The notes under the pieces were generated by a model. The model was not told the DNA's origin. It worked only from the letters and a program-made list of their open reading frames with translations, and did no database searches. From the NCBI GenBank assembly GCA_934631985.1, contig CAKTYE010000002.1, forward strand, positions 1-64,000: 64,000 bases of DNA. Direction: 5' to 3'. Source of the DNA: an uncultured Clostridia bacterium. Lineage in GTDB: Bacteria; Bacillota; Clostridia; Christensenellales; Aristaeellaceae. The position numbers and the translations under genes were made by a program. Shown here piece by piece: positions 17,676 to 26,472 of the stretch; the stretch's first letter is position 1; every line of letters starts with the position of its first letter.

Positions 17676-18292
17676 AGCATATTGGCAAATGGCTTGCAAA
17701 GGTGCTTGGCACTGCGCTGAGCATTGTGCTTGTGTTCGTGATGCTCCCCTATGCCTCTCGCTTGGCAGCGCAGCTTATGCCTGACATGAGCAGTGCGGCG
17801 CTGACTACGTCCGCAACGCTTGCCCGGGAGCTGCGCACCTCTGCACGGCTGGAAACCACCACTGTAGATGAGAAGGGCGTGATAACGTCCTCTACCAGCG
17901 CATTCCTGCTGGGCGTGGTTCAATCCGTTGCCATTCCCTATGATTATCACGCCAGCGTAGGCATTGATCTAAGCAACGTACAGCTTTCTGTCAGCGGAAA
18001 TACCATCACGTTTTTGCTGCCTGAGCTGGAGGTGCTGTCAGACAGCCTAACGCCTGATTTTACGCAGGCCACCATCAATGATACTTGGTACACCCTGACG
18101 GATACGCGCCGTCAGCAGCTGCTGGATGATGAGCAGGCTGCCCGCCGCGCCGCCGCCCTGTCGGACGAAAGCAGCGAAACGGCCTGGAACAACACGCTGG
18201 AGGTCTTTGAGCAGTACATCGCCAAATGGATCAGTCTGGGCAACAGCCACCTGACGTACCGTTATGAACGCATTTCTGCTGCGCAGGAGTAA
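17672..18292 (+). CDS. DUF4230-like exported/anchored protein
   Basis: The 206-residue product starts at ATG 17672, which overlaps the preceding stop. It has an N-terminal signal anchor (WLAKVLGTALSIVLVFVMLPYA) then a soluble domain with LARELRTSARLETTTV, the VGIDLSNVQLSVSGNTITFLLPELEVLS block and a C-terminal helix. The pattern of a short anchor, a region starting at an 'AREL...L.T' helix, GIDL and an 'i.v.LP' strand resembles DUF4230, which has no known function. It probably faces the outside. The link to the S51 peptidase 17 bp downstream is by operon position only. Confidence 0.7.
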   Translation: MKHIGKWLAKVLGTALSIVLVFVMLPYASRLAAQLMPDMSSAALTTSATLARELRTSARLETTTVDEKGVITSSTSAFLLGVVQSVAIPYDYHASVGIDLSNVQLSVSGNTITFLLPELEVLSDSLTPDFTQATINDTWYTLTDTRRQQLLDDEQAARRAAALSDESSETAWNNTLEVFEQYIAKWISLGNSHLTYRYERISAAQE

Positions 18293-18309
18293 GAGATGGA
18301 GGGTCATAC

Positions 18310-19029
18310 ATGCACGCTTTTTTGACCAGCAGTCCCATGCTTTGGGGGTCTCATGCGCTCAATCCCGCCAATGGCTTTGTAACGCGGCTTCGAGTTTGCC
18401 TGCCGGAGCGTGTTCATGCGCTTTTCATTTGCTCCGATCCCAATGTGCCGCAGCTTACGGACGGCTTTGCCGCAGACTTCTTTGAAGGTATGCAGCTTGC
18501 ACATATGCCTGTGCAGCACTATGACGTGCTGGATGGACGAAATGCAGCACAGGTCGAAAAGCTGGTTGCACAGGCGCAGCTCATCGTGCTTGCCGGCGGA
18601 CACGTCCCGACACAGAATCGCTTCTTTCAGCAAATTCATTTGAGAGAAGCCCTGCAAGACTATGAAGGGACGTTGATCGGCATTAGTGCCGGAACAATGA
18701 ACAGCGCAGAGACAGTCTATGCACAGCCTGAGCTTGCCGGAGAATCAATCTCCTCAACCTATCAGCGCTTTCTGCCGGGGCTTGGCTTGACCCAGGTGCA
18801 GATTCTGCCTCACTACCAGCTTGTGAAGGACGATGTGCTGGATGGGTTGCGTGTTTTTGAAGATGTAGCGTATCCTGACAGCATGGGGCGCAAATTCTAT
18901 GCGCTGGTGGATGGCAGTTACCTGCTGTGTGAAAACGGTACCGAAGTATTGCATGGCGAAGCCTATCTCATTGCAGATGGTGTGCTGCAACCTATTCTCC
19001 GTGTTGGTGAATCTATGCAGCTCAAATAA
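18310..19029 (+). CDS. S51-family peptidase (dipeptidase E-like)
   Basis: The 239-residue product has the class I glutamine-amidotransferase-like fold used by S51 serine peptidases. LIVLAGGHVPTQN lines the oxyanion site and GISAGTMNSAE holds the nucleophile S126. Known S51 enzymes cleave Asp-X dipeptides or cyanophycin. No signal peptide is seen, so it is likely cytoplasmic. The start follows GGAGG by about 7 bases. It is the last gene of the three-gene unit before a strong terminator. The true substrate is unknown. Confidence 0.82.
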   Translation: MHAFLTSSPMLWGSHALNPANGFVTRLRVCLPERVHALFICSDPNVPQLTDGFAADFFEGMQLAHMPVQHYDVLDGRNAAQVEKLVAQAQLIVLAGGHVPTQNRFFQQIHLREALQDYEGTLIGISAGTMNSAETVYAQPELAGESISSTYQRFLPGLGLTQVQILPHYQLVKDDVLDGLRVFEDVAYPDSMGRKFYALVDGSYLLCENGTEVLHGEAYLIADGVLQPILRVGESMQLK

Positions 19030-19042
19030 ACATTACTGAACG

Positions 19043-19088
19043 AAATCAGGGGCCGCAGTCATTAAAACGACTTGCGGCCCCTGATTTT
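19043..19088. terminator. Strong bidirectional terminator between the S51 peptidase and recG
   Basis: AATCAGGGGCCGCA (19044-19057) pairs with TGCGGCCCCTGATT (19073-19086) around a 15-base loop, flanked by A and T runs on both sides. It ends the convergent peptidase and recG units. Confidence 0.9.
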
Positions 19089-19110
19089 ATATTCACCTTT
19101 CTATGATGCT

Positions 19111-21114
19111 CTAATTGAGCGTCACATCCCGAATGCGGTCTTCAAAAAAGATGGCGGCTTCCTGTTCTACCTGCTGCAATTCCGAAGACAATGCCGGATC
19201 AGTGCGCAGCTGCTTCATGCAGCGTACAGCTTCCTCCAGCAGGCGTACATCACCATCCAACAGAAAGCCTGCCAGTGCTTCGCCGTGCTGCCGTGTGCCG
19301 AACAAATCGCCGGGGCCGCGCAGCTCCAAGTCCTTTTGTGCAACCTGGAAGCCATCGTTCGTTTGCGTCAGAGTACGAAGCCGCTCGTTTGTCTCTGCCA
19401 TGAGAAAGCACCAGCTTTCTGCGCTGCCGCGACCTACCCGACCGCGCAGCTGGTGAAGCTGGCTCAGTCCATAGCGATCTGCATTTTCGATCATCATGAC
19501 GGTAGCATTCGGCACATTAACGCCTACCTCGATCACCGTTGTGGACACAAGCACATCCAACTCGCCGCGCGTGAAAGCCTCAAGGGTGCGTTCCTTTTCA
19601 TCTGCCTTTTGCTTGCCATAGGTCAGTCCGACACGCAGACCCTTCAAAGGGCCGGAGATCAGTTCCTCATAATGTGCCGTGGCAGACTTCACTTCTGCCA
19701 GCGCTTCGCTGTCCTCCACCAGTGGACAGACAATATAGGCTTGCCGTCCCGCCGAGACCTGTGCGCGAAGAAAACCATACATGCCTTCTCTCTTTTCCTC
19801 CGGCACAATGCGCGTCTTGACAGGCGTGCGTCCCGGCGGCAGCTCGTCCACGATGGAAATATCCAGATCACCGTAAAGAATCAGCGCCAACGTTCGCGGA
19901 ATCGGTGTTGCAGACATAACCAGCACATGCGGTGCGCCGCTGTCATCCATGCCTTTGTGCTGCAACATGCTGCGCTGGCGTACCCCAAAGCGATGCTGCT
20001 CGTCTGTAACGACTAGTCCCAGATGATGATACTTTACGCCCTCGCTGAGCAGCGCATGGGTACCTATGACAACCTGCCATTCCCCGGAAGCGATGGCTTC
20101 CAGTGCCTTTCTGCGTTCAGCAGCGCGCATGCCGCCCAACAGCAACCCGCAATGAATGCCCAGCGGTTCCAGCATTTTTCGTGCGCTCTCCAAATGCTGC
20201 CGTGCGAGAATCTCTGTGGGCGCCATGAGCGCCCCCTGAAAGCCACAGGAAGCAGCTGCCCACAAGGCCCCGAAGGCTAAGGCTGTTTTACCGCAGCCTA
20301 CATCGCCCTGTACCAGACGGCTCATAGGGCGCGGCTGACGCATGTCTTGCAGAATTTCGTCCAGCACACGCTGCTGCGCACCTGTCGGCGGAAACGGCAT
20401 CCTGCGCCAGAACTGCGCAGCGCAGTCCGCAGGCAACGACATGGCAAAGCCTTTTTCACTGCACTGACGCATCAGGCCAATGCCTGCCTGATATAACAGC
20501 ATCTGCTCAAAGGACAACCGCCGCCGAGCCATGCGCAAGTTCTCCATGCAGCTTGGAAAATGCGCCTGACGAATAGCGAAATTCTTTTCGCATAGTGCAT
20601 GCCGCAGCCGAACCCCTTGCGGAAGCGTCTCCGGGCAGCATTCGTCTACCTGTTCCAACGCAAGCTCCATGATTTTCAGCATGGTTTTGGCAGGCAAGCC
20701 CGGTACTGCACGGTAAATGGGGAAAATGGCAGGCTCTTCCAGCTTGCGAGGGTTCATCATCATGCGCTTGCCGTTTTTTTCGGTGATCCGTCCAAACAAC
20801 AGCACAGTTTCCCCGCCGCGCAGCTGCTGACATATCCAGGGCTGATTATACCAAACCAACGGCAGCGTTCCGCTTTCATCCTGCAAGCCGACAGTGATCT
20901 TTGTCAGGCCGTTAAATCGGCTGAGCCTCGGATCACTTCGCAGAAAGCCCTGCACAGCAACCTCGCCCGCCGCCAAAGCACAAGGGACAATATGCGTTCC
21001 GTCCTGATAACCAACGGGCAGCGTAAATAATAAATCGCGCAATGAGACGATGCCCATTGCGCGCAAAGCTGCCAGTCGAGTCGGACCGAGGCCCTTCAAG
21101 TCTTTCAGCTCCAT
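19111..21114 (-). CDS. recG: ATP-dependent DNA helicase RecG
   Basis: RecG remodels stalled forks and branched DNA. From ATG 21114 it is 667 residues: an N-terminal wedge with OB fold (about 40-150), then superfamily 2 helicase motifs VQGDVGCGKTALAFGA (Walker A), VVTDEQHRFGVRQR (motif II), MSATPIPRTLAL (motif III) and HQLRGRVGRG (motif VI). The C-terminus LELRGPGDLFGTRQHGE is typical. The start lies within a few bases of the fakA stop, with GTGGAG upstream. asp23-fakA-recG is a conserved Firmicutes order. Confidence 0.97.
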   Translation of the reverse strand: MELKDLKGLGPTRLAALRAMGIVSLRDLLFTLPVGYQDGTHIVPCALAAGEVAVQGFLRSDPRLSRFNGLTKITVGLQDESGTLPLVWYNQPWICQQLRGGETVLLFGRITEKNGKRMMMNPRKLEEPAIFPIYRAVPGLPAKTMLKIMELALEQVDECCPETLPQGVRLRHALCEKNFAIRQAHFPSCMENLRMARRRLSFEQMLLYQAGIGLMRQCSEKGFAMSLPADCAAQFWRRMPFPPTGAQQRVLDEILQDMRQPRPMSRLVQGDVGCGKTALAFGALWAAASCGFQGALMAPTEILARQHLESARKMLEPLGIHCGLLLGGMRAAERRKALEAIASGEWQVVIGTHALLSEGVKYHHLGLVVTDEQHRFGVRQRSMLQHKGMDDSGAPHVLVMSATPIPRTLALILYGDLDISIVDELPPGRTPVKTRIVPEEKREGMYGFLRAQVSAGRQAYIVCPLVEDSEALAEVKSATAHYEELISGPLKGLRVGLTYGKQKADEKERTLEAFTRGELDVLVSTTVIEVGVNVPNATVMMIENADRYGLSQLHQLRGRVGRGSAESWCFLMAETNERLRTLTQTNDGFQVAQKDLELRGPGDLFGTRQHGEALAGFLLDGDVRLLEEAVRCMKQLRTDPALSSELQQVEQEAAIFFEDRIRDVTLN

Positions 21115-21119
21115 CAAAC

Positions 21120-22784
21120 TTACTCCACAGAAATCAGATAGTAATACAGCGGCTGACCGCCCATGTGGCATTCCACATCACAGTTGCCATAGACATCCTG
21201 GATCTCTGCCGTGATGGCCTCCGCGTCCTCCGGCTTGGTATCCGCGCCATAGTAGACGGTAATCAGCTCGTCCTCATCGGTGACGATAGCCTTCATCATT
21301 TCCATCACAACATCATGCACATTGTTGCCGGAATACTCGATCGCACCATTGTGCAGGCCGATGATGTCACCGGTGTTGATATGCACACCGTTCCACTCAC
21401 TGTCGCGAACCGCATAGGTCACCATGCCGGTCTTGACGCGCTGCGCAGCTTCCGTCATGCGCTGGGCATTTTCCTCGCCGTTCATGTCCGGCTGGAAAGC
21501 CACCGCAGCGGCAATGCCCATGGCAACGTTCTTGGTAGGCACCACATGCACTTCCTTGCTGGAAAGCTCTGCGGCCTGCTGCGCAGCCAGAATGACGTTG
21601 CCGTTGTTCGGGAACACGAAAACGCACTTGGCGTTGACCTTGTTGATAGCATCCAGAATATCCTCAATGGAGGGATTCATGGTCTGACCGCCCTCAACGA
21701 TGTGATCCACCGTCAGGTCACGGAAAATCTGCGAGAAGCCGTCGCCCATGCTCACCGCGACCATACCGAAGTCTTTTTCCGGCTCGGCAGGAGCCTTCGC
21801 AGCTTCTTCCTTCGCCTTAGCTTCCTCTGCGGCACGGCGCTCATCCAGAATGTTCTCGATCTTCAAATCGACCAGCTCGCCCAGCTCCAGGCCATATTCC
21901 AGGGCCTTACCGGGGTTATTGGTATGCACATGCACCTTGATCTGCGAAGAAATATCGCCGACCACCAGCACACTGTCGCCAATACGGTTGAGGCGGCGGC
22001 GGAAGGAATCCACATCGCCCTCCGTGCAGTCATCCCGCAGATTCTTCACGGTGAATTCCGTGCTGTAGGCGAAATTGATGGTCTCAATGGCGCTGTGATC
22101 ATCCTCAAAGCAAGGCTCGCCGTCCTCATGTGTCACAGCGACCGTTGCTTCGGCGATGTCCTCGCCGCGCAGCACCGCTGCATAGCCCGTGTACAGATAC
22201 ATCAGGCCGCGACCGCCGGCATCTACCACGCCAGCCTGCTGCAAGGCAGGCAGCATGTTCTGCGTCTGCTTCAAAATGGCCTCGCCAGTGCGCAGAATGA
22301 CCGTCATCAGTCCGTCGTAGTCCTCGGGATTTGCCTCGGCATACTTCATGGCATCCTCGGCAATGACACGGGCCACCGTCAGAATAGTACCTTCCTTGGG
22401 CTTCATCACGGCCTTGTACGCCGTATCCGCACCGTTCTTCAGCGCCTTGGCAAACTCCACAGGCGTGATCTTCTCAATACCGTCCAGCGCACGGGCAAAG
22501 CCGCGATACAGCTGGGACGTGATCACGCCAGAGTTGCCGCGCGCGCCCTTCAGCGCGCCCTTTGCCAGCGCATGCGCCGCTTCATCCGCCCGCAGATATT
22601 CCTTGCTGTTGATCTCGCGGGTAGCGCTGCCCATGGTCAGGGACATGTTCGTACCAGTATCGCCGTCAGGAACAGGGAACACGTTCAGCGCATCCACCGT
22701 TTCGCGGTTACGTTCCAGCAAGGTCGCGCCGGCGACAACCATATCGCGCAGCAGTAGACCGTCAATCGTTTTGAATTGAATCAA
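21120..22784 (-). CDS. fakA: Fatty acid kinase subunit A-like (DAK2/YloV)
   Basis: FakA phosphorylates exogenous fatty acids carried by a FakB protein for entry into phospholipid. The 554-residue protein has a DhaL-type ATP-binding domain (about 1-200) with NVFPVPDGDTGTNMSL, a middle domain, a Lys/Glu/Ala-rich linker (about 315-340) and a C-terminal DegV-like domain (about 345-554). The start is TTG, 8 bases after CGGAGG, giving IQFKTIDG as in relatives. No FakB is in the window. It is between the asp23-like gene and recG. Confidence 0.9.
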   Translation of the reverse strand: MIQFKTIDGLLLRDMVVAGATLLERNRETVDALNVFPVPDGDTGTNMSLTMGSATREINSKEYLRADEAAHALAKGALKGARGNSGVITSQLYRGFARALDGIEKITPVEFAKALKNGADTAYKAVMKPKEGTILTVARVIAEDAMKYAEANPEDYDGLMTVILRTGEAILKQTQNMLPALQQAGVVDAGGRGLMYLYTGYAAVLRGEDIAEATVAVTHEDGEPCFEDDHSAIETINFAYSTEFTVKNLRDDCTEGDVDSFRRRLNRIGDSVLVVGDISSQIKVHVHTNNPGKALEYGLELGELVDLKIENILDERRAAEEAKAKEEAAKAPAEPEKDFGMVAVSMGDGFSQIFRDLTVDHIVEGGQTMNPSIEDILDAINKVNAKCVFVFPNNGNVILAAQQAAELSSKEVHVVPTKNVAMGIAAAVAFQPDMNGEENAQRMTEAAQRVKTGMVTYAVRDSEWNGVHINTGDIIGLHNGAIEYSGNNVHDVVMEMMKAIVTDEDELITVYYGADTKPEDAEAITAEIQDVYGNCDVECHMGGQPLYYYLISVE

Positions 22785-22816
22785 GGGTTTTTCCTCCGTT
22801 CACAGCGGGCGATGGA

Positions 22817-23167
22817 TCAAACACGGATCCCTTCCACCGAAATATTGACTTTGCGTACCTTCACGCCGGTCATGCTCTCCAGCTTGTAGCGCACCGTATC
22901 CACAATCGTTTTGCAGACCTCGGCGATGGAGATGCCATATTCCACGATGATGAAGAGATCCACATCCAGCATGTCGCCAACGTTGCGGATCTGAACGCCC
23001 TTGCTCAGGTTTTCCCGGCCCAGCCATTCCACCAGCCCGTCCTTGGCGCGCTTGCTGGACATGGCCACGATGCCGTAGCATTCCAGTGCCGCGTAGCCCA
23101 CGACCTTCAGCATGACGTCCTCGGTGATATAGATGGTGCCGATGTCATTCTTTATCTTGCATTCCAT
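22817..23167 (-). CDS. Asp23/Gls24 family envelope stress protein
   Basis: A 116-residue Asp23/Gls24 protein: GTIYITEDVMLKVVGYAALE, a central segment and DLFIIVEYGISIAEVC...V..L...TG..V..VNISVEGI. Members sit near the membrane and relate to envelope stress; the exact role is unclear. ATG 23167 follows AGGAGG by about 11 bases; the longer frame reads into the promoter and is excluded. It heads the asp23-fakA-recG unit, the yloU-yloV order of Bacillus. Confidence 0.92.
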   Translation of the reverse strand: MECKIKNDIGTIYITEDVMLKVVGYAALECYGIVAMSSKRAKDGLVEWLGRENLSKGVQIRNVGDMLDVDLFIIVEYGISIAEVCKTIVDTVRYKLESMTGVKVRKVNISVEGIRV

Positions 23168-23279
23168 TGCTGACCTAACCTCCTTTGTCCAATGCTGCCG
23201 TTTCCAATAAGCGGCAAGTGCAGAGGTACCGCAGCGCGAAAAGGCGCATGAAAAAGCCGCCCGCGTACGGTCATCTCTT

Positions 23280-23308
23280 AGTATACAGGAAAATGCCTGT
23301 TTTAGCAA
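23280..23308 (-). promoter_or_regulatory. Sigma-A promoter of asp23-fakA-recG
   Basis: On the minus strand TTGCTA (23308-23303), 17 bp, TATACT (23285-23280). The leader of about 105 bases before the ATG includes no obvious known riboswitch. Confidence 0.75.
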
Positions 23309-23375
23309 TGGTTTTTTTCCCTGGAATTTGGGATTTCTCACAGGAAATGTATTTTGAAACTATTTGAAATATACA

Positions 23376-23405
23376 AAAGCGGTTTGCAATATTGCAAACC
23401 GCTTT
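23376..23405 (-). terminator. Terminator of the tRNA unit (perfect 30-bp palindrome)
   Basis: AAAGCGGTTTGCAAT is followed at once by its exact complement ATTGCAAACCGCTTT. On the minus strand it is followed by TTGTATATTTC. It lies 11 bases past the tRNA-Pro 3' end, as expected of the tRNA terminator. Confidence 0.85.
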
Positions 23406-23416
23406 ACTTTCGGGTG

Positions 23417-23490
23417 TCGAAGTGGCGGGATTCGAACCCGCGACCTTTTGGTCCCGAACCAAACGCGCTACCAAACTGCGCTACACCTCG
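23417..23490 (-). tRNA. tRNA-Pro (CGG)
   Basis: The 74-base gene folds as a cloverleaf: acceptor CGAGGTG/CACTTCG, D-loop AGTTTGGTAGC, anticodon stem TTTGG/CCAAA enclosing TTCGGGA (anticodon CGG), and T arm GCGGGTTCGAATCCCGC. The 3' CCA is not encoded. It lies 6 bases downstream of tRNA-Thr and shares its transcript. Confidence 0.95.
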
Positions 23491-23496
23491 GAAAAG

Positions 23497-23572
23497 TGGA
23501 GCCAATAATGGGACTCGAACCCATGACCTGCTGATTACGAATCAGCCGCTCTACCAGCTGAGCTATATTGGC
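23497..23572 (-). tRNA. tRNA-Thr (CGT)
   Basis: The 76-base gene has acceptor GCCAATA/TATTGGC, anticodon stem CTGAT/ATCAG enclosing TTCGTAA (anticodon CGT) and T arm ATGGGTTCGAGTCCCAT. Unlike its neighbour it encodes the 3' CCA. It is the first gene of the two-tRNA unit. Confidence 0.95.
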
Positions 23573-23588
23573 AAAGGCCACGGCTGAT

Positions 23589-23617
23589 AGTATAGCAAAC
23601 CTTCCCGGTTTTGTCCA
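23589..23617 (-). promoter_or_regulatory. Sigma-A promoter of the tRNA pair
   Basis: On the minus strand TGGACA (23617-23612), 17 bp, TATACT (23594-23589), ending 16 bases before the tRNA-Thr 5' end. Confidence 0.75.
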
Positions 23618-23674
23618 GTGGTTTTTCCAAATTTTTTGAAACTTTTTTGCGCCTTGATTTTTTCAAACAGCCGC

Positions 23675-23702
23675 TTGACAAAAATGGCCTGGCGGCTATA
23701 AT
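23675..23702 (+). promoter_or_regulatory. Consensus sigma-A promoter of the T-box operon
   Basis: TTGACA (23675-23680) and TATAAT (23697-23702) are both perfect consensus with a 16-bp spacer. A promoter this strong fits control by attenuation downstream. Confidence 0.9.
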
Positions 23703-23708
23703 AAAACT

Positions 23709-23970
23709 AACATGAGCGATGAGGAGACGACTGCGCTTCCTAAAGCTGTCTCAGAGAGTTTCCGGTTGGTGCAAGGAAACGGCAGTGCAGGCGCATATAC
23801 AGCTCCGAGCTATCCGCTGAAGGCATTGTTGTGTAGGCGGCATCCGGTGCGCCGGTTATCGCGCAGAGGGAATGATGCGTTCCCTGCTGAGAGGCCTTTA
23901 GGCCTGAATGTGGAAGTGGTACCGTGACAATGCTCACCTTCCTCGGACAGATGTTCGAGGAAGGTTTTTC
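23709..23970 (+). ncRNA. T-box leader, tyrosine-specific (UAC specifier)
   Basis: The leader has the T-box hallmarks in order: stem I beginning near GATGAGGAG, AGAGAG (23753-23758), the distal-loop GGTTGGTG block (23764-23771), a candidate specifier TAC followed by A (23798-23801), and the T-box TGGAAGTGGTACCG (23911-23924) that pairs with an uncharged tRNA acceptor end. A terminator follows: ACCTTCCTCG (23936-23945) with CGAGGAAGGT (23956-23965) then TTTTTC. GGAAG of the T-box can instead pair with CTTCC of the terminator arm, giving the antiterminator. Uncharged tRNA-Tyr should therefore switch on the aminotransferase and tyrS. The specifier was read by alignment with known T-boxes, and tyrS downstream agrees. 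Confidence 0.9.
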
Positions 23971-24013
23971 TTTACCATTTTCCATACTGCTACAGGAAAG
24001 GATGGATGTGCTT

Positions 24014-25198
24014 ATGAATCTGGACGACCTGACCTTCGCCCACCGCTTTGACGCCATCAGCGGCAGCGCCATTCGCGAGATCTTGAAGCTCACGGTGCAG
24101 CCGGGGATGATCTCCTTCGCCGGCGGAAACCCCGCGCGTTCGGCGCTGCCGGATGAAATGGTCAAGGCCATTTGTGAAAAGGTCATGACTGAAAACGGCA
24201 AGAATATCCTGCAATACGGTGCGACGGAGGGGTATCCCGCGCTGCTGTCCTGTCTCTATCCCTATTTGCAGGAGCAGCTTGGCGTGGAGCTTCCCGAGGG
24301 CGGTATCCTGCCCGTCACAGGCTCTACGCAGGCCATGGACCTGCTGTGCAAGGCCCTGATCGATCCCGGGGATGTTATCCTGCTGGAGGATCCCTCCTTC
24401 CTCGGCAACATTCAGTGCATGCGGCTATATCAGGCGAAGCCCGTGCCAGTGGAAAGCGATGCGGACGGGCTGGTCATTGAAAGTCTTGAAAAGGCCATGC
24501 AGCAGTATCACCCGAAGCTGCTGTATGTTATTCCCACCTTCCAGAATCCCACGGGCAAGGCACTTCCGCTGGAACGCCGCAAAGCCATTGCAGAGCTGGC
24601 AGCAAAGTACGGCGTGGTCGTGGCAGAGGACGACCCTTACCGCGATCTGCGCTATGCAGGCGATCCGCTGCCTGCTATCAAGTCCTTTGATAAAGACGGC
24701 TGGGTGGTCTTCCTTGGGTCCTTCAGCAAGATCATCAGTCCTGGCCTGCGGGTCGGCTATCTGGCAGGCGACCCGCGCATCATCCGCAAGTGCGTCATCG
24801 GCAAGCAGTCCTCGGACGTACACACGGCGAACCTGAATCAGGCTATCGTTGCAGAATATCTGCGGGAGGGTCTGCTGCCGGAGCATATCCGCACCATCTG
24901 TCAAAGCTACGGTGAACAGCTTCGCGCTATGCTGAAGGAGCTGGAAAAGTTCCCCGCAGGCACAAGCTATACCCATCCGCAGGGCGGCCTGTTCGTCTGG
25001 GTCGAGCTGCCCAAGAGCCTGGACACCGTCAAGCTGATGCCGCAGTGCGTTGAGCGGCATGTGGCTTACGTCCCCGGCACTTACTTCTATGCCAATGGCG
25101 GCCATGAAAATACCCTGCGGTTGAATTTCTCCAACAGCACGGTGGAGCAGATCCATCAGGGAATGACCGTGCTGCAGGAAGTCATCGCCGCACAATGA
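24014..25198 (+). CDS. PLP-dependent aminotransferase (class I/II, LysN/Aro8-like)
   Basis: This 394-residue fold-type I aminotransferase shows the N-terminal ISFAGGNPARSALP loop, PTFQNPTGKALP, AEDDPYRDLRY, the PLP lysine in GSFSKIISPGLRVGY, and a C-terminal domain with HPQGGLFVWVELP. These fit the 2-aminoadipate/aromatic aminotransferase group without the MocR DNA-binding domain. It is the first gene after a tyrosine T-box and 41 bp before tyrS, so tyrosine or phenylalanine transamination is a reasonable inference. I chose ATG 24014; ATG 24002, four codons upstream with AGGAAAGG, is an alternative. Confidence 0.88.
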   Translation: MNLDDLTFAHRFDAISGSAIREILKLTVQPGMISFAGGNPARSALPDEMVKAICEKVMTENGKNILQYGATEGYPALLSCLYPYLQEQLGVELPEGGILPVTGSTQAMDLLCKALIDPGDVILLEDPSFLGNIQCMRLYQAKPVPVESDADGLVIESLEKAMQQYHPKLLYVIPTFQNPTGKALPLERRKAIAELAAKYGVVVAEDDPYRDLRYAGDPLPAIKSFDKDGWVVFLGSFSKIISPGLRVGYLAGDPRIIRKCVIGKQSSDVHTANLNQAIVAEYLREGLLPEHIRTICQSYGEQLRAMLKELEKFPAGTSYTHPQGGLFVWVELPKSLDTVKLMPQCVERHVAYVPGTYFYANGGHENTLRLNFSNSTVEQIHQGMTVLQEVIAAQ

Positions 25199-25239
25199 CC
25201 TTACGTATCCCCCATTTACATACATAAAGGAGAATGAAC

Positions 25240-26472
25240 ATGCCTCACATACTCGACATTCTGAAGGAGCGCGGCTTCATTGCACAGACGACCTTTGAGG
25301 ATGAGCTGTATGAGCAGCTCAAGCAGCCCACTACCTTCTATGTGGGCTTTGACCCCACCGCGGATTCCCTGCACATTGGTCATTACATCCCGATCATGGC
25401 CATGGCACACATGCAGCAGGCAGGTCATCGCCCCATTGCGCTGATGGGCGGCGGCACCGCCATGATCGGCGACCCCTCCGGCAAGACGGACATGCGCAAG
25501 ATGATGACGGTGGAGACCATTGACAACAACGTTGCGCATATCAAGGAACAGATGAGCCGTTTCCTGGACTTCTCTGAGGGCAAGGCCATCATCGCCAACA
25601 ATGCCGACTGGCTGCGGCATCTGAATTTCATTGAATTCATGCGGGATATTGGCTCTCTGTTCTCGGTGAACAAAATGCTGACCGCAGAGTGCTATAAGGC
25701 CCGTATGGCTACCGACAATGGCCTGAGCTTCCTGGAATTCACCTACATGCTGATGCAGAGCTATGACTTCCTGGAGCTGTTCCACCGTTATGGCTGCCGT
25801 TTGGAAATGGGCGGCAACGACCAGTGGAGCAACATGCTGGGCGGCGCTGATCTGGTGCGCCGCAAGGACAATGAAAAGGCCTTTGCCTGCACCTTCCAGC
25901 TGCTGCTGACCCACGACGGACGCAAAATGGGCAAGACCGAAAAGGGCGCACTGTGGCTTGATCCGAATAAAACCTCGCCCTTTGACTTCTATCAGTACTG
26001 GCGGAATGTGGATGACAAGGATGTGGAAAAATGTCTGGGTCTGCTGACTTTCCTGCCCATGGATGAGGTGCGCCGTCTGGGTGCGTTGGAGGGAAGCGAG
26101 ATCAACGAGGCCAAGAAGGTGCTAGCCTATGAAGTGACCAAGCTGGTGCATGGCGAAGAAGCCGCCAAGCAGGCTGCCGAGGCTGCGCTGGCGCTGTTTG
26201 CAGGCGGTGCCGACAGCAATAACATCCCCACCTGTGAGCTGACGGCGGACGAGCTGGCAGCGGATGCGCGTGTGACCACCATGCTGGTGCGTTCCGGTCT
26301 GTGCAAGAGCCAAAGCGACGCGCGCAATCAGGTGAAGGCTGGCGCCGTCTCGCTGGGTGATGAAAAGGTCACGGACTTCGCCGCACAGGTGACTGCGGAA
26401 CAGCTGCAAGGCGATGGCCTGCTGCTGAAGAAAGGCAAAAAGGGCTTCTGCCGTCTGGTCCTGAAGGCATGA
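25240..26472 (+). CDS. tyrS: Tyrosyl-tRNA synthetase
   Basis: TyrS charges tRNA-Tyr. The 410-residue class I synthetase has [15 protein letters not shown] with the HIGH motif at 45-48, [14 protein letters not shown], a KMSKS equivalent in [10 protein letters not shown] (about 228) and a C-terminal S4 RNA-binding domain (about 345-410). ATG 25240 is 8 bases from AAAGGAGA; the ATG two codons earlier is too close to it. It lies in the T-box operon and overlaps the next gene by 4 bases. Confidence 0.97.
   Translation: MPHILDILKERGFIAQTTFEDELYEQLKQPTTFYVGFDPTADSLHIGHYIPIMAMAHMQQAGHRPIALMGGGTAMIGDPSGKTDMRKMMTVETIDNNVAHIKEQMSRFLDFSEGKAIIANNADWLRHLNFIEFMRDIGSLFSVNKMLTAECYKARMATDNGLSFLEFTYMLMQSYDFLELFHRYGCRLEMGGNDQWSNMLGGADLVRRKDNEKAFACTFQLLLTHDGRKMGKTEKGALWLDPNKTSPFDFYQYWRNVDDKDVEKCLGLLTFLPMDEVRRLGALEGSEINEAKKVLAYEVTKLVHGEEAAKQAAEAALALFAGGADSNNIPTCELTADELAADARVTTMLVRSGLCKSQSDARNQVKAGAVSLGDEKVTDFAAQVTAEQLQGDGLLLKKGKKGFCRLVLKA

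Noticed and set aside
21042..22757. A 571-residue plus-strand frame opposite fakA
   Set aside because: Antisense shadow; fakA shows the conserved FPVPDGDTGTN motif, codon bias and a binding site.
23376..23405. A perfect 30-bp palindrome that could be an operator
   Set aside because: It lies just after the tRNA genes, with a T-rich run following on the minus strand, so a terminator explains it.
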